Positions 30,400-41,265 of a stretch of 64,000 nucleotides of DNA are shown here, one piece after another (within the stretch, counting starts at the first letter, position 1; every line of letters starts with the position of its first letter). The stretch spans positions 4,576,501 through 4,640,500 of the forward strand of contig OX465282.1 of the NCBI GenBank assembly GCA_949987705.1, given 5' to 3'. The notes below the pieces were generated by a model. That model did no database searches. It saw nothing but the letters and a program-made list of their open reading frames with translations, and was not told the origin of the DNA. Source of the DNA: Thereva unica. Lineage: Eukaryota > Arthropoda > Insecta > Diptera > Therevidae. A program made the position numbers and the translations under genes.

Positions 30400-31990
30400 G
30401 TTATATATTTAGGTATACAATTGTTACCACATTTGGTAAGAGTCTATGTGCCCATAGGTCCTTAGTAGACTCGTCCCACATCCTTCGCCATTCTGCAAAG
30501 AACTGGCTGCGCGCCAGAGTCCGCCGCATTTCCTTTGACCCACCTCTTGCATATTCCAGGTCGTACAACCTCTTGCGCTCCAATGCCAGATTGTCTATGG
30601 GGATCATTCCGAATGCTCCTTCATCGGATGTAGTGCAGTATGCAAAGCATGCTCAAAAAAGACTTAGCCGATGTGCAACTCTGCACATTTCCTCCTGTTG
30701 ACTGTTCTGTCCAAAGCCGCTGCCTACACTGGCCCTGCAGAACTAACAACTTTCGTGATAAGGAAACGTACGAGCGGATGACCTGTTCACTTACTCCGCT
30801 TGGTGATTATCACTACTTCCTTTTTGTACATAGCTAGCATAAGACCAATGTTCTCGAGCTACATCTTTATCTGCGCCTTTCCTACTACCGCGACTCCAAT
30901 GTCATCGGCAAAACCAATAGCGCCCGCTTCTCTCGGGAGGTGTAGCGCCAGTATTTCATCATGCATGGTGATCCACAGGAGGGGACCAAGAATGGAATCC
31001 CTAAGGGTTGTTATGTACTCCCTCACTTCCTCAGCTGCCTGTTAGTGTAGGGTCCTATCTACCAGAAATTTTATCCCAATGCGCACTGGATACTTTGGTG
31101 TATCCAGCTTCATCAAAGGATCGACGATCTTTGTCCACCTCGCAGAGTTGAAAGCAATTTGCACGTCAAGCGTTGCGGCCCTTGCTAAGCTAGTCACCAT
31201 ATTGATAGCATACGCTTTGCCCTTCTGGCAAGCCGTCTTCGCTCTCGGCGCTTGGAAGTATTCTGTTATAGTTCACCCTTTCGAAAAGCTCGCCCTTAGT
31301 ATTTAGGTCTGTAGGCCGATAGGCCCCTTGGGGCTTACCCGGCTTCCAGTTTTTGACGTTTCTATTGCACAAGAAACACTCCTTCTCTCAGGAACGCTAA
31401 GAAAACTCGGACACCTGATGCCTGCCCAGGGGCTTTTCCACCGCCAATCCTCTTCGCGACTTCTACGTTTTTTTCCTCCCTTACCTCTGGGATGTCTATG
31501 TCATTCACGTTTACTGCAGTTGGCTGTCCGTGTTCCCTTTTTGTGTGAACAGGGTCTGTTTGGTGTTGTGGTGTCTGCTTTGCACCATTACAAGGCGGGT
31601 AATCATTGGGGACCGCTTCGCTTTACCCAATGTCGTCGATCCACCAAAAGTCCGGTTGACGCCTTCGGAGTTTCGGACGCTGAGGCATAGAGACGTCACA
31701 TGCCCGTTTCATCGCCGCGGTGATACGTTAGCGCAACCTGTCTGTCCAATATTCTCCTGCAGTATCATCTTTTTAAGCAGCTCTTCAGCTAACTTGTTCT
31801 GGGCCTATCCCGTATTTATGTCTTGATTTTCCTGCCGCTCTTTCTGTTCTGCTTCTTCTTCTTGGAAGTGGATCGCGCAGTGGTCACTGTACGTATATAC
31901 CTCACTCATCTGCCATTGAGGGTCTCTGACCATCGTATCACTGTGGAGCAAAAGGGGGTCAGCTGACGAACACGAGGCCGACATGGGTGT
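30400..31990 (-). pseudogene. R1-clade-like LINE, degenerate
   Basis: From the 5' side (31990): SDTMVRDPQWQMSEVYTYSD then HCAIHF (endonuclease C-terminus), a damaged linker, YRPTDLNTKGELFERV (RT), LDVQIAFNSARWTKIVDPL (motif A, DVKNAFNSA in R1), SILGPLLWITMHDEIL and GAIGFADDIGVAVVGKA (motif C, FADD intact), then a C-terminal GMIPIDNLALERKRLYDLE and EWRRMWDEST (the RWQRRWDEST block). These are R1-style motifs. There is no 28S rDNA around it, so it is not at the canonical R1 site. Multiple stops and frameshifts. Confidence 0.8.
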
Positions 31991-32269
31991 AAAAAATATT
32001 TTATATCGTGTCGTGTAGAAGGTATCATGTAGTAACTATTAGGTATTTTATACTATAGGTCCAGCATGTATGGCATTCAATAGTATCTTTTCAGTAACTT
32101 TTTCCCGGTCTATGTTTCTGAAGCGCTGTAGTATACGTAATATCCGAAGAAATTGATGTAGTCAGTAGTCGACATCAACCGGAGCAATGTAGCAGATTTT
32201 AGCATTAAATAGAAACTAGTCTGGCAGTACCTTGGTAGGACCTAGTTCAAATTAGTTTGGGCTTGCTAA
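31991..32269. other. Junction between two LINEs
   Basis: Sequence between the 5' part of the R1-like element and the 3' end of the RNase H LINE. Probably LINE 3' UTR; no motif. Confidence 0.4.
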
Positions 32270-33500
32270 CCTAGGTATTCTCAATTGGGTAAATGTTTGT
32301 GGGATCTTCCCACAATGGAAAATAATAAGTGGAAGCCTTGACCAGAGAGGACTTGATCCGGAACCGGCTATTGGACATTAGGCATTCTGTCTCTTGAGAC
32401 AGTCCTAGGTTGTGGAGGTGGTACCGCAGTCCTACATGGCCATGACCAGCAGCCTTATGTCCGCTCTGTTTAGAGTGATAGTGCCCCTTAAGGCAAAGGG
32501 TCTTATAAGATCTTTAGCTTGTCTAAGACCTGGGGCTGACTACCAATAGGTTAGGTTTATTCCCTTAATCCACTCTTCTATCTAGGACTTGGAGGTGGAC
32601 CAAGAGATGGCACAGAAGGGTTCTGGGCCCTGGAACAGCGTCGCAGACCCCTCCCTCGCGAGGCTGTATGCAGTCTCATTTCCTTAGATACCCCAGTGTC
32701 CGGGGACCCAGCAGAGCGAGACCTCATTTCTTCTGGTCAGGCTCTGGAGTACGTCAAAACACCCTGCTACTATTTTGGAAGAAAACTTCCACGTTGAGAG
32801 TGCCTTGATGGCAGCTTCTCTGTCAGAAAAGATTTTAATGTTGGCGCCTTCCAGACCTTTCTCAAGGTTGAGCCTAGCGCAGGTCGCAATGGCATGTATT
32901 TCAGTCTGGAAAACAAAGGGCTACTTACCCATTACAAGCAAGGCCTTGGAGTTGGGTCCTGCGACATCAGCCCCTGTGCCATGTTCCATCTTTCACCCGT
33001 CAGTAAACCAGTGGAGATGTTTTGGATCCCCAGGAAGAAAAAGTTCCTCCCACGCTCTGAATTTCCTTTGGAACCGCAATTGACTAACCATATGGTCGGA
33101 TACGCGGCAAATGGAAATGTTTGGGATATTTTTAAGGATATCCATGTGCCCTTTGACCGTATGGGGCCAGTTGGATGAGATCCGAAGTCTCAAGGTCAAT
33201 CCAGTGATTGCTTCCATTGCAGCTGTGGGACGGGTCCGCATAGCTCCGGTATTGGAGAGGCAAGCAAACCGTTGCAGTTTGCTTAACTTGAGGATCGACG
33301 TTAGCTGTTTAGTCTTGGGCCACAAAACTATAGCGGTATAAGTGACAACAGGTTTAACGATCATATTGTACATCCAGTACATCATTTGTGGTGTAACACC
33401 CCATGTCTTACCCAGAATCCTTTTACAGGCCCATATGGCGCTTGTGGATTTGCTGATGACGTAGTCAAGTTGAGCGTTCCAGTTCATTCTCAGACACATG
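32270..33500 (-). pseudogene. LINE with RNase H (I-like), 5' truncated
   Basis: From 33500: NAQLDYVISKSTSAIWACKR, TWGVTPQMMYWMYN, VVTYTAIVLWPKTKQ, LQRFACLSNTGAMRTRPTAA (RT thumb/connection), then RNase H with FTDG (first Asp), FQTEIHAIATCARLNL (Glu), IKIFSDREAAIKAL (second Asp) and WVPGHWGI...GNETAY, where the usual final Asp (GNExAD) is replaced by Tyr. A C-terminal Cys-rich tail follows but is frameshifted. Same family as 18.3-19.2 kb and the fragment at 0.8 kb. Confidence 0.8.
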
Positions 33501-34849
33501 TATGTATATACATTAAAAATATTCATAGTATCACTGGAAATATGTAATTTTGTTAAAATGTGCTGTAAACTGCCTAAGAATAAAAAATATATTTTCTTAA
33601 CATATAACACTTGTTAGTGTAGGTGACCACAATATTCATGGAAAACCTTAAGGTCCATTTTGGGTTTCAGCCTTTTTACATAACAAAGCCTTCAAGTAAC
33701 TCAGACGCCGTGAAATTTCACTTTAGGTTATAGCAGGCAACAGAGCGTTGCCAGAAAAGAGTGAAACAAATTCTGTCGCAGGACTTTAAGCTTCGTTGAA
33801 CATAAGACGGTCCTGCCGAAAAATGTTCACGATATTACTCGATTAGCTGATGGTAGTTTTATGTTATGGAAAAAATTGAGCTCGATTATATTCTGTTCCA
33901 TCCAATCAGCAAATGCTTTTAGCACGGTCTGTGCACATATCTTCAAAGCGATTACTCCTACCACCAGACATCATTCTGCACACAACGAACAGCTCAAAAT
34001 TACCATCAAAATAAATACTAAAAATTTCCACCTAATAAACCCTGGAAAATCTCCAACTTAATACTCCTTCCAACCCCAGGAAAAAAATATGGGAACTTCC
34101 TCCCACAAATAAACTAAAAAATTATCTCAACTTATGCTCTATAAAGCATCCCTTAATTTCATCAAAGGATATTTAGTGCGAGATAGCAGCCAGTGAGTGA
34201 ATACATTCGGGTGTATTTATCCTATCACTCGTCACAAATTCCAGCAGAACCCAATCACGTATCCTCATGGGATATTAAGGATTTTCTCGTTGATAAAATA
34301 AAGATAAAGTCCAGCACACATTTTATGCCCACCCGAGGATCTACGTGACCGAAATGCTATCCTTTTGTGGTTCAATGGTAACCGAGCCGACTTCGAGATT
34401 TATAAACGTGGCCCCCTGGATCAGGTCCCCGGAATTTAACATGGAGAGTCGGGCCTTTACTACTTCTCCAGGACCAATTATTAATTTAGTTACTTATCTT
34501 GTCCTCATGGCCGGAGCAGCTCCCACTTTTATGGATAGTGTGTAGTGAACTACTACCGTGAGGTGGGGGTGTAATTTGTTTTGGCAGTTGCTGAATTGGA
34601 TACTTTAATGACTTTACGAGATGGTGCTATTGTGGTGTATGCAGCGTGAGGATTTTGGTACACGTCTTTTTTGTTGAAAATAAATTCTAGTTGAAGTGTA
34701 TTGTAGGAATTTTTCCTGGGGCTGATGAAGGGACACTAATGGATAAACTAGATTGGCCATGGTAAGAGATTTGTTGAAGAAAGGGTAATGGATTTTGTCT
34801 ATATTTTTTTGTGGAGAGTTGAATTTCCATGTCTAATTTTTTATACATA
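33501..34849. other. Mostly unassigned; GC-richer ORF at 34345-34545
   Basis: AT-rich spacer. 34345-34545 is open for 66 codons on the plus strand and, in the opposite frame, reads GEVVKARLSMLNSGDLIQGA and FINLEVGSVTIEPQKDSISV with one upstream stop; the composition is clearly richer in G+C than the flanks. It may be a decayed exon, but I cannot name a family or choose the strand. Confidence 0.35.
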
Positions 34850-36800
34850 AGGTTCTTCTTCTTCTTCTTTGATCCGTTAGCTGGCAGTCCGAGCGGGATG
34901 TCCGCGCAACGAATACGCTTCTATCGGTGCCGCTGGGTCTCGAACTCTATTCTCGATTCGTTTCATTCTTGCCGGTTTTTGGCGTCGTCTCGAGCCTTGG
35001 TAACTGATAACCGTTGGTTCTTTAGGTAACCCTCGATATTCTTTAGCCAGGTTTTCTTCGGTGCCGATCGCTGGATTCTCCAGCCTGCGGGACGGTCTTG
35101 CCTGAGAAGTTTACTTGGCAAGCGGTCATCATCCATTCGGCAAACATGTCCAAACCACCGCAGTCGACGTTTTTGCATTTCTTCTTCTTTTGGGCATCTT
35201 TGTCTGACTGTCTCGTTTCGAAGGCGATCGCGTACTGAGACACCGAGGATCTACCTCAAGCATTGCATTTGGAAGACCTCTTAACCTCCAGTTTGAGCAG
35301 TGTCCACGTTTCAGATCCATAAAGAAGAATCGAAAGGATCAACGTTCGGTAAAGGCGGCGTACTTTCGTTTTGATGGAAATATTTGTTCGTTTGCATATG
35401 CACCACTTGAGTGAAGCGAAGGTTGCTGTTGCCTGGCCGATGCGGCTGTGAACGTCAGACGTCGATGCTACTTTCGTTTCCTCCACCAATAATCCCAAAT
35501 ATTTGAACTTCGGAACCTGTTCGATTTGGGTTCCATCGAGGTGAACACTGGCCCTCGATCCGTCCGTTGCGAGCACTTTGGTCTTTTCCGCATTGATTTT
35601 TAACCCGTATGACTGGGCGATGCGAGAAATGTCGTATAAGATATGTCCGTTGCTTCGGCATCCGTGTCGGCGAAGACGGGGCTATCGTCGGCGAACATGA
35701 AGTCGGTTACGAAGTTGTTGTCGTCGTATCGGACTCCAAGTCGTTCATCGAATGCTTCACGATCAAAACATTGAAGAGAAGTGGCGAAGCGACGTCTCCT
35801 TGTCGGACACCCGTTTGAATCGGGAACCCTTCGAATAAGTCACTTCGAATACGAACGCAGCTGGTTGAGCCATCGTACGACGCTTGGAGAATTTGGATGA
35901 TTCTCAATGGCACATATTCGGTTTCCAAGACTCTCCACAAGTTGTTCAAATCGACGCAATCGAAAGCGGATTTGAAATCGATGAAAACGACGACAGTTCG
36001 TTTGCCACAACGAATTCTTTCTTCAATTAGCTAACGGAGGGCGAATATTTGAAGAATGCATCCTCGATGTGGTCTAAATCCCGCTTGTTCTTTCCGGCTC
36101 GTTTGTTCTCGATGTTTCTGTAGCCTCGATTGTGTGATTTTCGTAAGTACTTTGCTAACGATCGAGAGAAGGCTAATTACGCGATAATTCTTACATTCCC
36201 GCCTTTCTACAAAATTGGGACAACGATCGCTTTCTTCCACGCCGAAAGGACACGATCCGAATGCGATATGTGTTATGAGGATATGAAGTCGTTGTGATAA
36301 GACATCACCTTCGGCGCTTTTCCATTTTTCAGCGATTTTATTGCCATCTTCACCTCGATAATTGTCGGTTCGGTATCGAAAAACTGATTCGTCGGCTGTT
36401 CGATAATAGGCGGTTCGGGTGCTGGACCTTGCGGCGGATCGTGGTTGTACAGCTGGTAGAAGAATTCTCTCCACCGCTGCAGGCGTTTATGGCGAGAAGT
36501 CACAAAAGTTCCATCCGATTTTTTGAGGTTGTCGTTTGTTGATGTTGTCATTCCTCCTAACCGGCGGATTGTCTGGTCAGCGTCCGGTACTTGTGCTTCG
36601 ATGCCGTTTTTTCCATGTCGGCCGCAACGTTATTCCAGTGTCGATTCGCCCTGAGGTGGGCTGTACTCCTTCTTGCTTGCCTCACTGCCTAGTATACCAG
36701 GTTTGTGCCAAAACTACCGCGGCCTCATGGAGATCCCAATTCTCTTACGATCGGCACACAGTTGTTACAACGTTTCTCGTAGCCTTTGGGTCTACTTCGT
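34850..36800 (-). pseudogene. RTE-like LINE, nearly full RT with damage
   Basis: From 36800 (linker): RDxxx-type sequence, RLQRWREFFYQLYN, MAIKSLKNGKAPK (RT start), NYRVISLLSIVSKVLTKI, EEQAGFRP-like KEQAGFRPHRGC, then a frameshift, motif A region FIDFKSAFDCVD-like, LETEYVPLRIIQILQASYDG, FPIQTGVRQGDVASPLLFNV, a damaged FADD region, then VPKFKYLGLLVEETKV (thumb), LSILLYGSETWTLLKLE, RLRWFGHVCRMDDDRLPSKL and the tail KTWLKNIEGYLKN. A (GAA)n tail at 34853-34866 follows TTTGATCCGTTAGCTGGC. At least four frameshifts. The endonuclease is missing here but a homologous one is at 27.2-27.6 kb. Confidence 0.85.
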
Positions 36801-38550
36801 AATTGTAGTCGACAGACTATCGATACCAGACAGGTGTCGACTGTAATACTTCACCTTTGTACAGTTAAGTTATAACGTTAAGAGCATGGTCTTTTCTTCC
36901 TCGGCCCAATAATTAAGCACTGCTGTTTCGAATTATAGCTTGTAACTAGCCCATGGCTTTGCTCCAGAAGCTCCAGTTTCCTTAATCTGATGACTTCTTC
37001 GCATGCTGTTGATAGGTGAAGAATCTTTAACCTTTCTAGGTCGTCTCTGACGGTTTCTTGGTATATATTTACCATGACAAAGTGAACATTCTTATTGGTT
37101 AATAGATATGCCATATATGATAGATATGTTTGTAGAGGTAGAGGATCAATGAATTGATCTATCGAAATTCCAATGTAAAATGACGCCTCAAATTTTTACT
37201 TTTATTCTTTCACTTGCAAAATAATTATCAAATACTAAAATTGTCCTCCAACGATCACTTTCCCATCCTTTAAAAATAGCTATACCCCTAAAAGTATGCA
37301 GAATCAACTGAAAATAAGATTTTGTAATATAGCCTAATCCTAAAAGTGTGCAGGAAACTTTCGTTACAGGTTGTGACTGTTCTTTTCAAAGAAACAAACC
37401 GGCCCACGGAGACGCTACGTCGTTAATACTAAAGAAGCATCATTTGTTATTTTTTGACTCAGAAACCTTGTAACTCAGCTTCCAACTTTAAAATTCAAGG
37501 GAATAAAAATTGCGTTTTGCGATTTCTTACACGAAACATGCAAAATATATCTCCATTGTTGAATCAAACAATAAGCATTGAAATTCCTCGAAATAAAAAT
37601 AATATTAAAAATTGTATCCTGCGAAGTTATGCATCATTTTTTATGGATTATTATTTTATTGTTAAAGATGTCTGTGTATTTTGCTTTAAAATCAGTAAAT
37701 ATTTGACTTTATTAAATCTCAGTCATCTCTCGTACCTTTACCGTGAAAAATCACAGGAAGGCATGATGTAGAAAGAAGCTGTGCATAACAGAGCACATTT
37801 GGTAGAGCAGCAAATCAGTGGAGTCGCAGCAAATACGCAGAATATTTGTCTTTTCTGCAAAATTCCCAATATAAGCATTTCTTGGCTGCCGACACGCTTC
37901 TATTGTGTAAAGGAAGAGAAATCCTGGAATTTAATTTGCGTGTTGTGGGCGGAACTGGGTGAAATGCGAAGATGATCCAGAGAAATTGACGGAGTTGTAC
38001 CTACAACACAACGGTGGCGGCGACGAAAAATTTCTACCCGAATATGTGTGTGTGTGTCGCCCGGTAGCAGGCATAAGAAATTTATTATTCAATTTAAAAT
38101 TAAATCGATTTAAGTCAATTATTTCAGGAGAGACGAAGAAGGGAGGAAAATGCTGGGTATGTACTGTATAAGTACAGAAAATTGACGTTTTTTCCGAAAA
38201 AGAGAGAGAGACGGTATTTCTTTAAGCCTAAGAAAAACGGTGCGACTGGCTTATGCCTATTAGGAATTTTCAACCGAAATTGGTGTTCTTAATAATATTG
38301 AGATTACTTAGGGGAAGATGTTTCGCGTTTTTTTGATGAGGGTTGTTAGCAAATATAAAGGTAAGATGACATTGAGAAAAAATGCTCCATGAAAAGATGT
38401 TGACGTATATGAAGTATTAAGAACAAGCGGCGGACCGGAAAAAATCTGTAATATTTAAAAAAATATTCTTGAGATCTCAAACTCTGGCCTATCTTAAGTC
38501 TGTGTTTTTATGTAAATTTAAATTCTCTTTTTACTACCATTCAATACTAC
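36801..38550. other. No recognisable gene
   Basis: AT-rich. Short plus-strand ORFs at 37454-38171 follow each other but share no motif. A (GT)n run lies at 38046-38055. No repeat in common with the rest of the window was noticed. Confidence 0.4.
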
Positions 38551-39545
38551 CAGGGCCGGCTTTAGGTAATATGGCGACCCGTGCGAAATGCTCCTAACTT
38601 TTTGAAGACATTGCTTTTAGGTAGAATACCTATGCTATTATGCACAAATTATACAATAAACCGAGCAGAAATAAAAGATGGCCTTACAACGGGCGAACAC
38701 CGTCCACTTGGGAGAGAAAATAAGGGCTCACGACGGCCAAACTTGACCAAAATGCTGATCTGTACACATGGACGAATGCTGAGCTGTACACATGGACATA
38801 CGACAGCAAATTTGAACAAAAAAAAATTATCTGCACCAAATGTATATTGTTCAATGTGTTTTATGGGAACTTGATCATTTTCGTTATGTACAATCTGTTC
38901 TTTGGATTATTACACTTAAAGACTATCGACGCACAAGAGATGAATGAGCTCGCCTTCATTTATATTTTAGTGGCAAATGTTGTTATTTAACCGCTCGAAG
39001 AAAAAAAAAAACAATTGAAAAGTTACATACTTTCCCATTTTTCGGTGTCGGTAAGGTGTAGGTCCATAAAGTCCGTCAAAAAAAATTCTGATGCCTCCGG
39101 GTGAAAATATAAGACTGAAAAGGCGCTGAAAAGAAACTGAAAATTGAATTTTAGACAGAACTCGGTCTCAAATAAGGCAGAAATTATTATTTTCACTGAA
39201 AACTGATATCAGTTACCCTTAACGAGTATCTACAAAAAAACTGAAGAGGCAGAAATGTTCATAATCGTCAGGAAGGAGGACTCGACATCTTGGGCTAAGA
39301 AATTTTTTTGAAAATATCTATTTGTCACTTTTTCCATCCAAATGTCGAAATGTTTCCGTCTAAATACCGCCTGATTTTCGTCCACACTCTTTAGTCGAGC
39401 AATCGGAAAAATTGAAAAATTAGTTAATTTTCAGTCTGTTTTCAATCTTATATTTTTAGCTGGGTCGGCATATGTTTTAGGACTACATATATTTCAATCA
39501 GGGTCGGTGTTCGCCCGTTGTAATGCCATATATTATTTTTATTCG
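38551..39545. repeat. hAT-like left end plus internal inverted repeat
   Basis: Begins CAGGGCCGGCTTTAGGTAAT (38551), a hAT-type start, and is similar for ~190 bp to 59825-60040. Within it, 19 bp TTACAACGGGCGAACACCG (38684-38702) recur exactly inverted at 39505-39523, with looser similarity extending outward to ~45 bp. If TA is the target, an 834-bp Tc1/mariner-type unit would be 38687-39520. No ORF is convincing. The right hAT end is not found. Confidence 0.55.
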
Positions 39546-39944
39546 AGAAGGTAATTACGAGTATAGTCGTCTTCGTCGGCTAAATTCCGCGCAATTGTGT
39601 TAACAATAGAGAGTCCTAAACCTCTCTCACTTGAACCCACAAGCAGGATTTGAGGGCTCTGGAGCTTCCGGCCAAAGTTCGTGTGGCTCTCAAGAAGTGC
39701 TATCGCCCAGCACTGGTATTATTGGTGGAAAATGAAGATGAAAAAAGAATGTACAATAAAGTGCCTTTGACAGCTGTTGACCTCCCATCATCCCCACTTT
39801 CCCCTTCATCCACAAAGTTCACAAGGGCCCAGTTGCTAATCTGCTTCCTCCTCTATCGCACTGGATATGAAAGGATAGACTCTTTATCGTACATTTGCAT
39901 ATGATTTAATTTATAAATTTCAAAGCTTTACAACCCTGACTCTT
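39546..39944. other. Unassigned
   Basis: An 84-codon plus-strand ORF (39650-39904) reads ALELPAKVRVALKKCYRPAL and onward, with no recognised domain. Possibly an eroded coding fragment. Confidence 0.3.
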
Positions 39945-40345
39945 GAACGGGTTTTCACAGGCAGCCCTATACGTATCGTTTCGCAATAAAATTATCTTTA
40001 TTTTGATATATAATTTGTTTGGTTACTCGATCAGTGAAGGTACCTCTTTTTATTCACCTGTTTAAACCTGGCAGCCCTATAGCCTTGAACGGCAAAAGGT
40101 AGGCAACCCTGTTTTCATAATCTATAGGTTTCTTAGTGTTTGATAGGTAGGTCTTCGATTAGTGTTAAATTTGTTTGGTTACTCGATCGGTGAGGGTATG
40201 GTAAAAAAATTGATTATTGAATTATCAATTAAATATGGCCTTGAACATATTTCGTTAGGCAGCCCATCACCGTTACTTTTGTTAGCATATTTTTTTTTCA
40301 TAAAAATAGATCTCATTTGGTAACTCGATCGGTGAAGGTCGTTCT
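39945..40345 (+). repeat. Three degenerate ~150-bp tandem units
   Basis: The motif TTTGGTTACTCGATC(A/G)GTGA(A/G)GGT occurs near 40017, 40172 and 40316 (spacing 155 and 144 bp), and each is accompanied by GGCAGCCC or GGCAACCC and TTGAAC blocks. Diverged tandem repeat, non-coding. Confidence 0.65.
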
Positions 40346-40376
40346 TCTACGGATCCTGTACTATGAATACTACCGT

Positions 40377-40666
40377 CAGGGCCGGATTTATATATTGCGG
40401 GGCCCCAAGCACAACCTCGTGATGGGGCCCCCCAACAATGACTACCGTAGTTACGTTTAGTTTTGCATTTATTGTTTTAGTCGCAAAACTATGAAGGTTG
40501 TATATTTGATTCGCAAAAAAATATTATGAAAACATAATGGCCAAACAATTTTTTTACTTCCCTTTTATCTAAAGACGAACCAAACAAAATATAAGAGGCG
40601 CGGGGCCCCCTAAGGGTAGGGGCCTCAAGCAATTGCTTGTTTTGCTTGTTGGTAAATCCGGCACTG
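40377..40666. mobile_element. hAT-like MITE, 290 bp
   Basis: Ends CAGGGCCGGATTTA and the complement of CAGTGCCGGATTTA, with the perfect 8-bp duplication ACTACCGT (40369-40376, 40667-40674). Subterminal GGGGCCCC blocks are inverted. No ORF belongs to it. Confidence 0.9.
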
Positions 40667-41265
40667 ACTACCGTCAAAAAAAGACTGACATCGACCATCA
40701 AACCCGATATGGTTTACTTACTTATTCTGGGTACAGTCTGTGGAGTGGACAGGGATTTGACGGCAGGAGAGACAAAGTGAAGGGAAAAAGTTAAGGAAGA
40801 AATATTATGATGTTGGGTGGAATCGAACCACAGACCTGTTGGATGTTAGATGATGCGACGTAAGGGGTCGTCCATAAATTCCGTGAGGTGATTTTTGCGA
40901 TTTTTCGACCCCCCCCCTCCCCCTTGGTGAGATGTCGTGAGCTTTGTCCCGACCCCCTCCCTTCCCCCCTAATTTCACGTGATATTTTCCAAATTTTATA
41001 AAATCCCTAGTATTTACATTAAAAATACGCAATTACGGTCGTAATCACATCCTGTGAATATAGGACTGCGGGAAATGCAGGAATAAAATCCGTGTACGCA
41101 ACCGTAGTGAAATCTAGTGAAAGGCGTGTAAAAAGTTCATCTGTGTGCATGGAGGGGAGGGCTTTGGGAGCAAGATTTTATTTGAGATAACTGATAATTC
41201 GGACTGCTTGCCTTGCCCTACTCGCTTTTCCATTTGTCGTGGACACGCAACTACCAAAACGTGAG

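Noticed and set aside
30396..31826. Several plus-strand ORFs
   Set aside because: Antisense to the R1-like LINE, whose minus-strand motifs are convincing.
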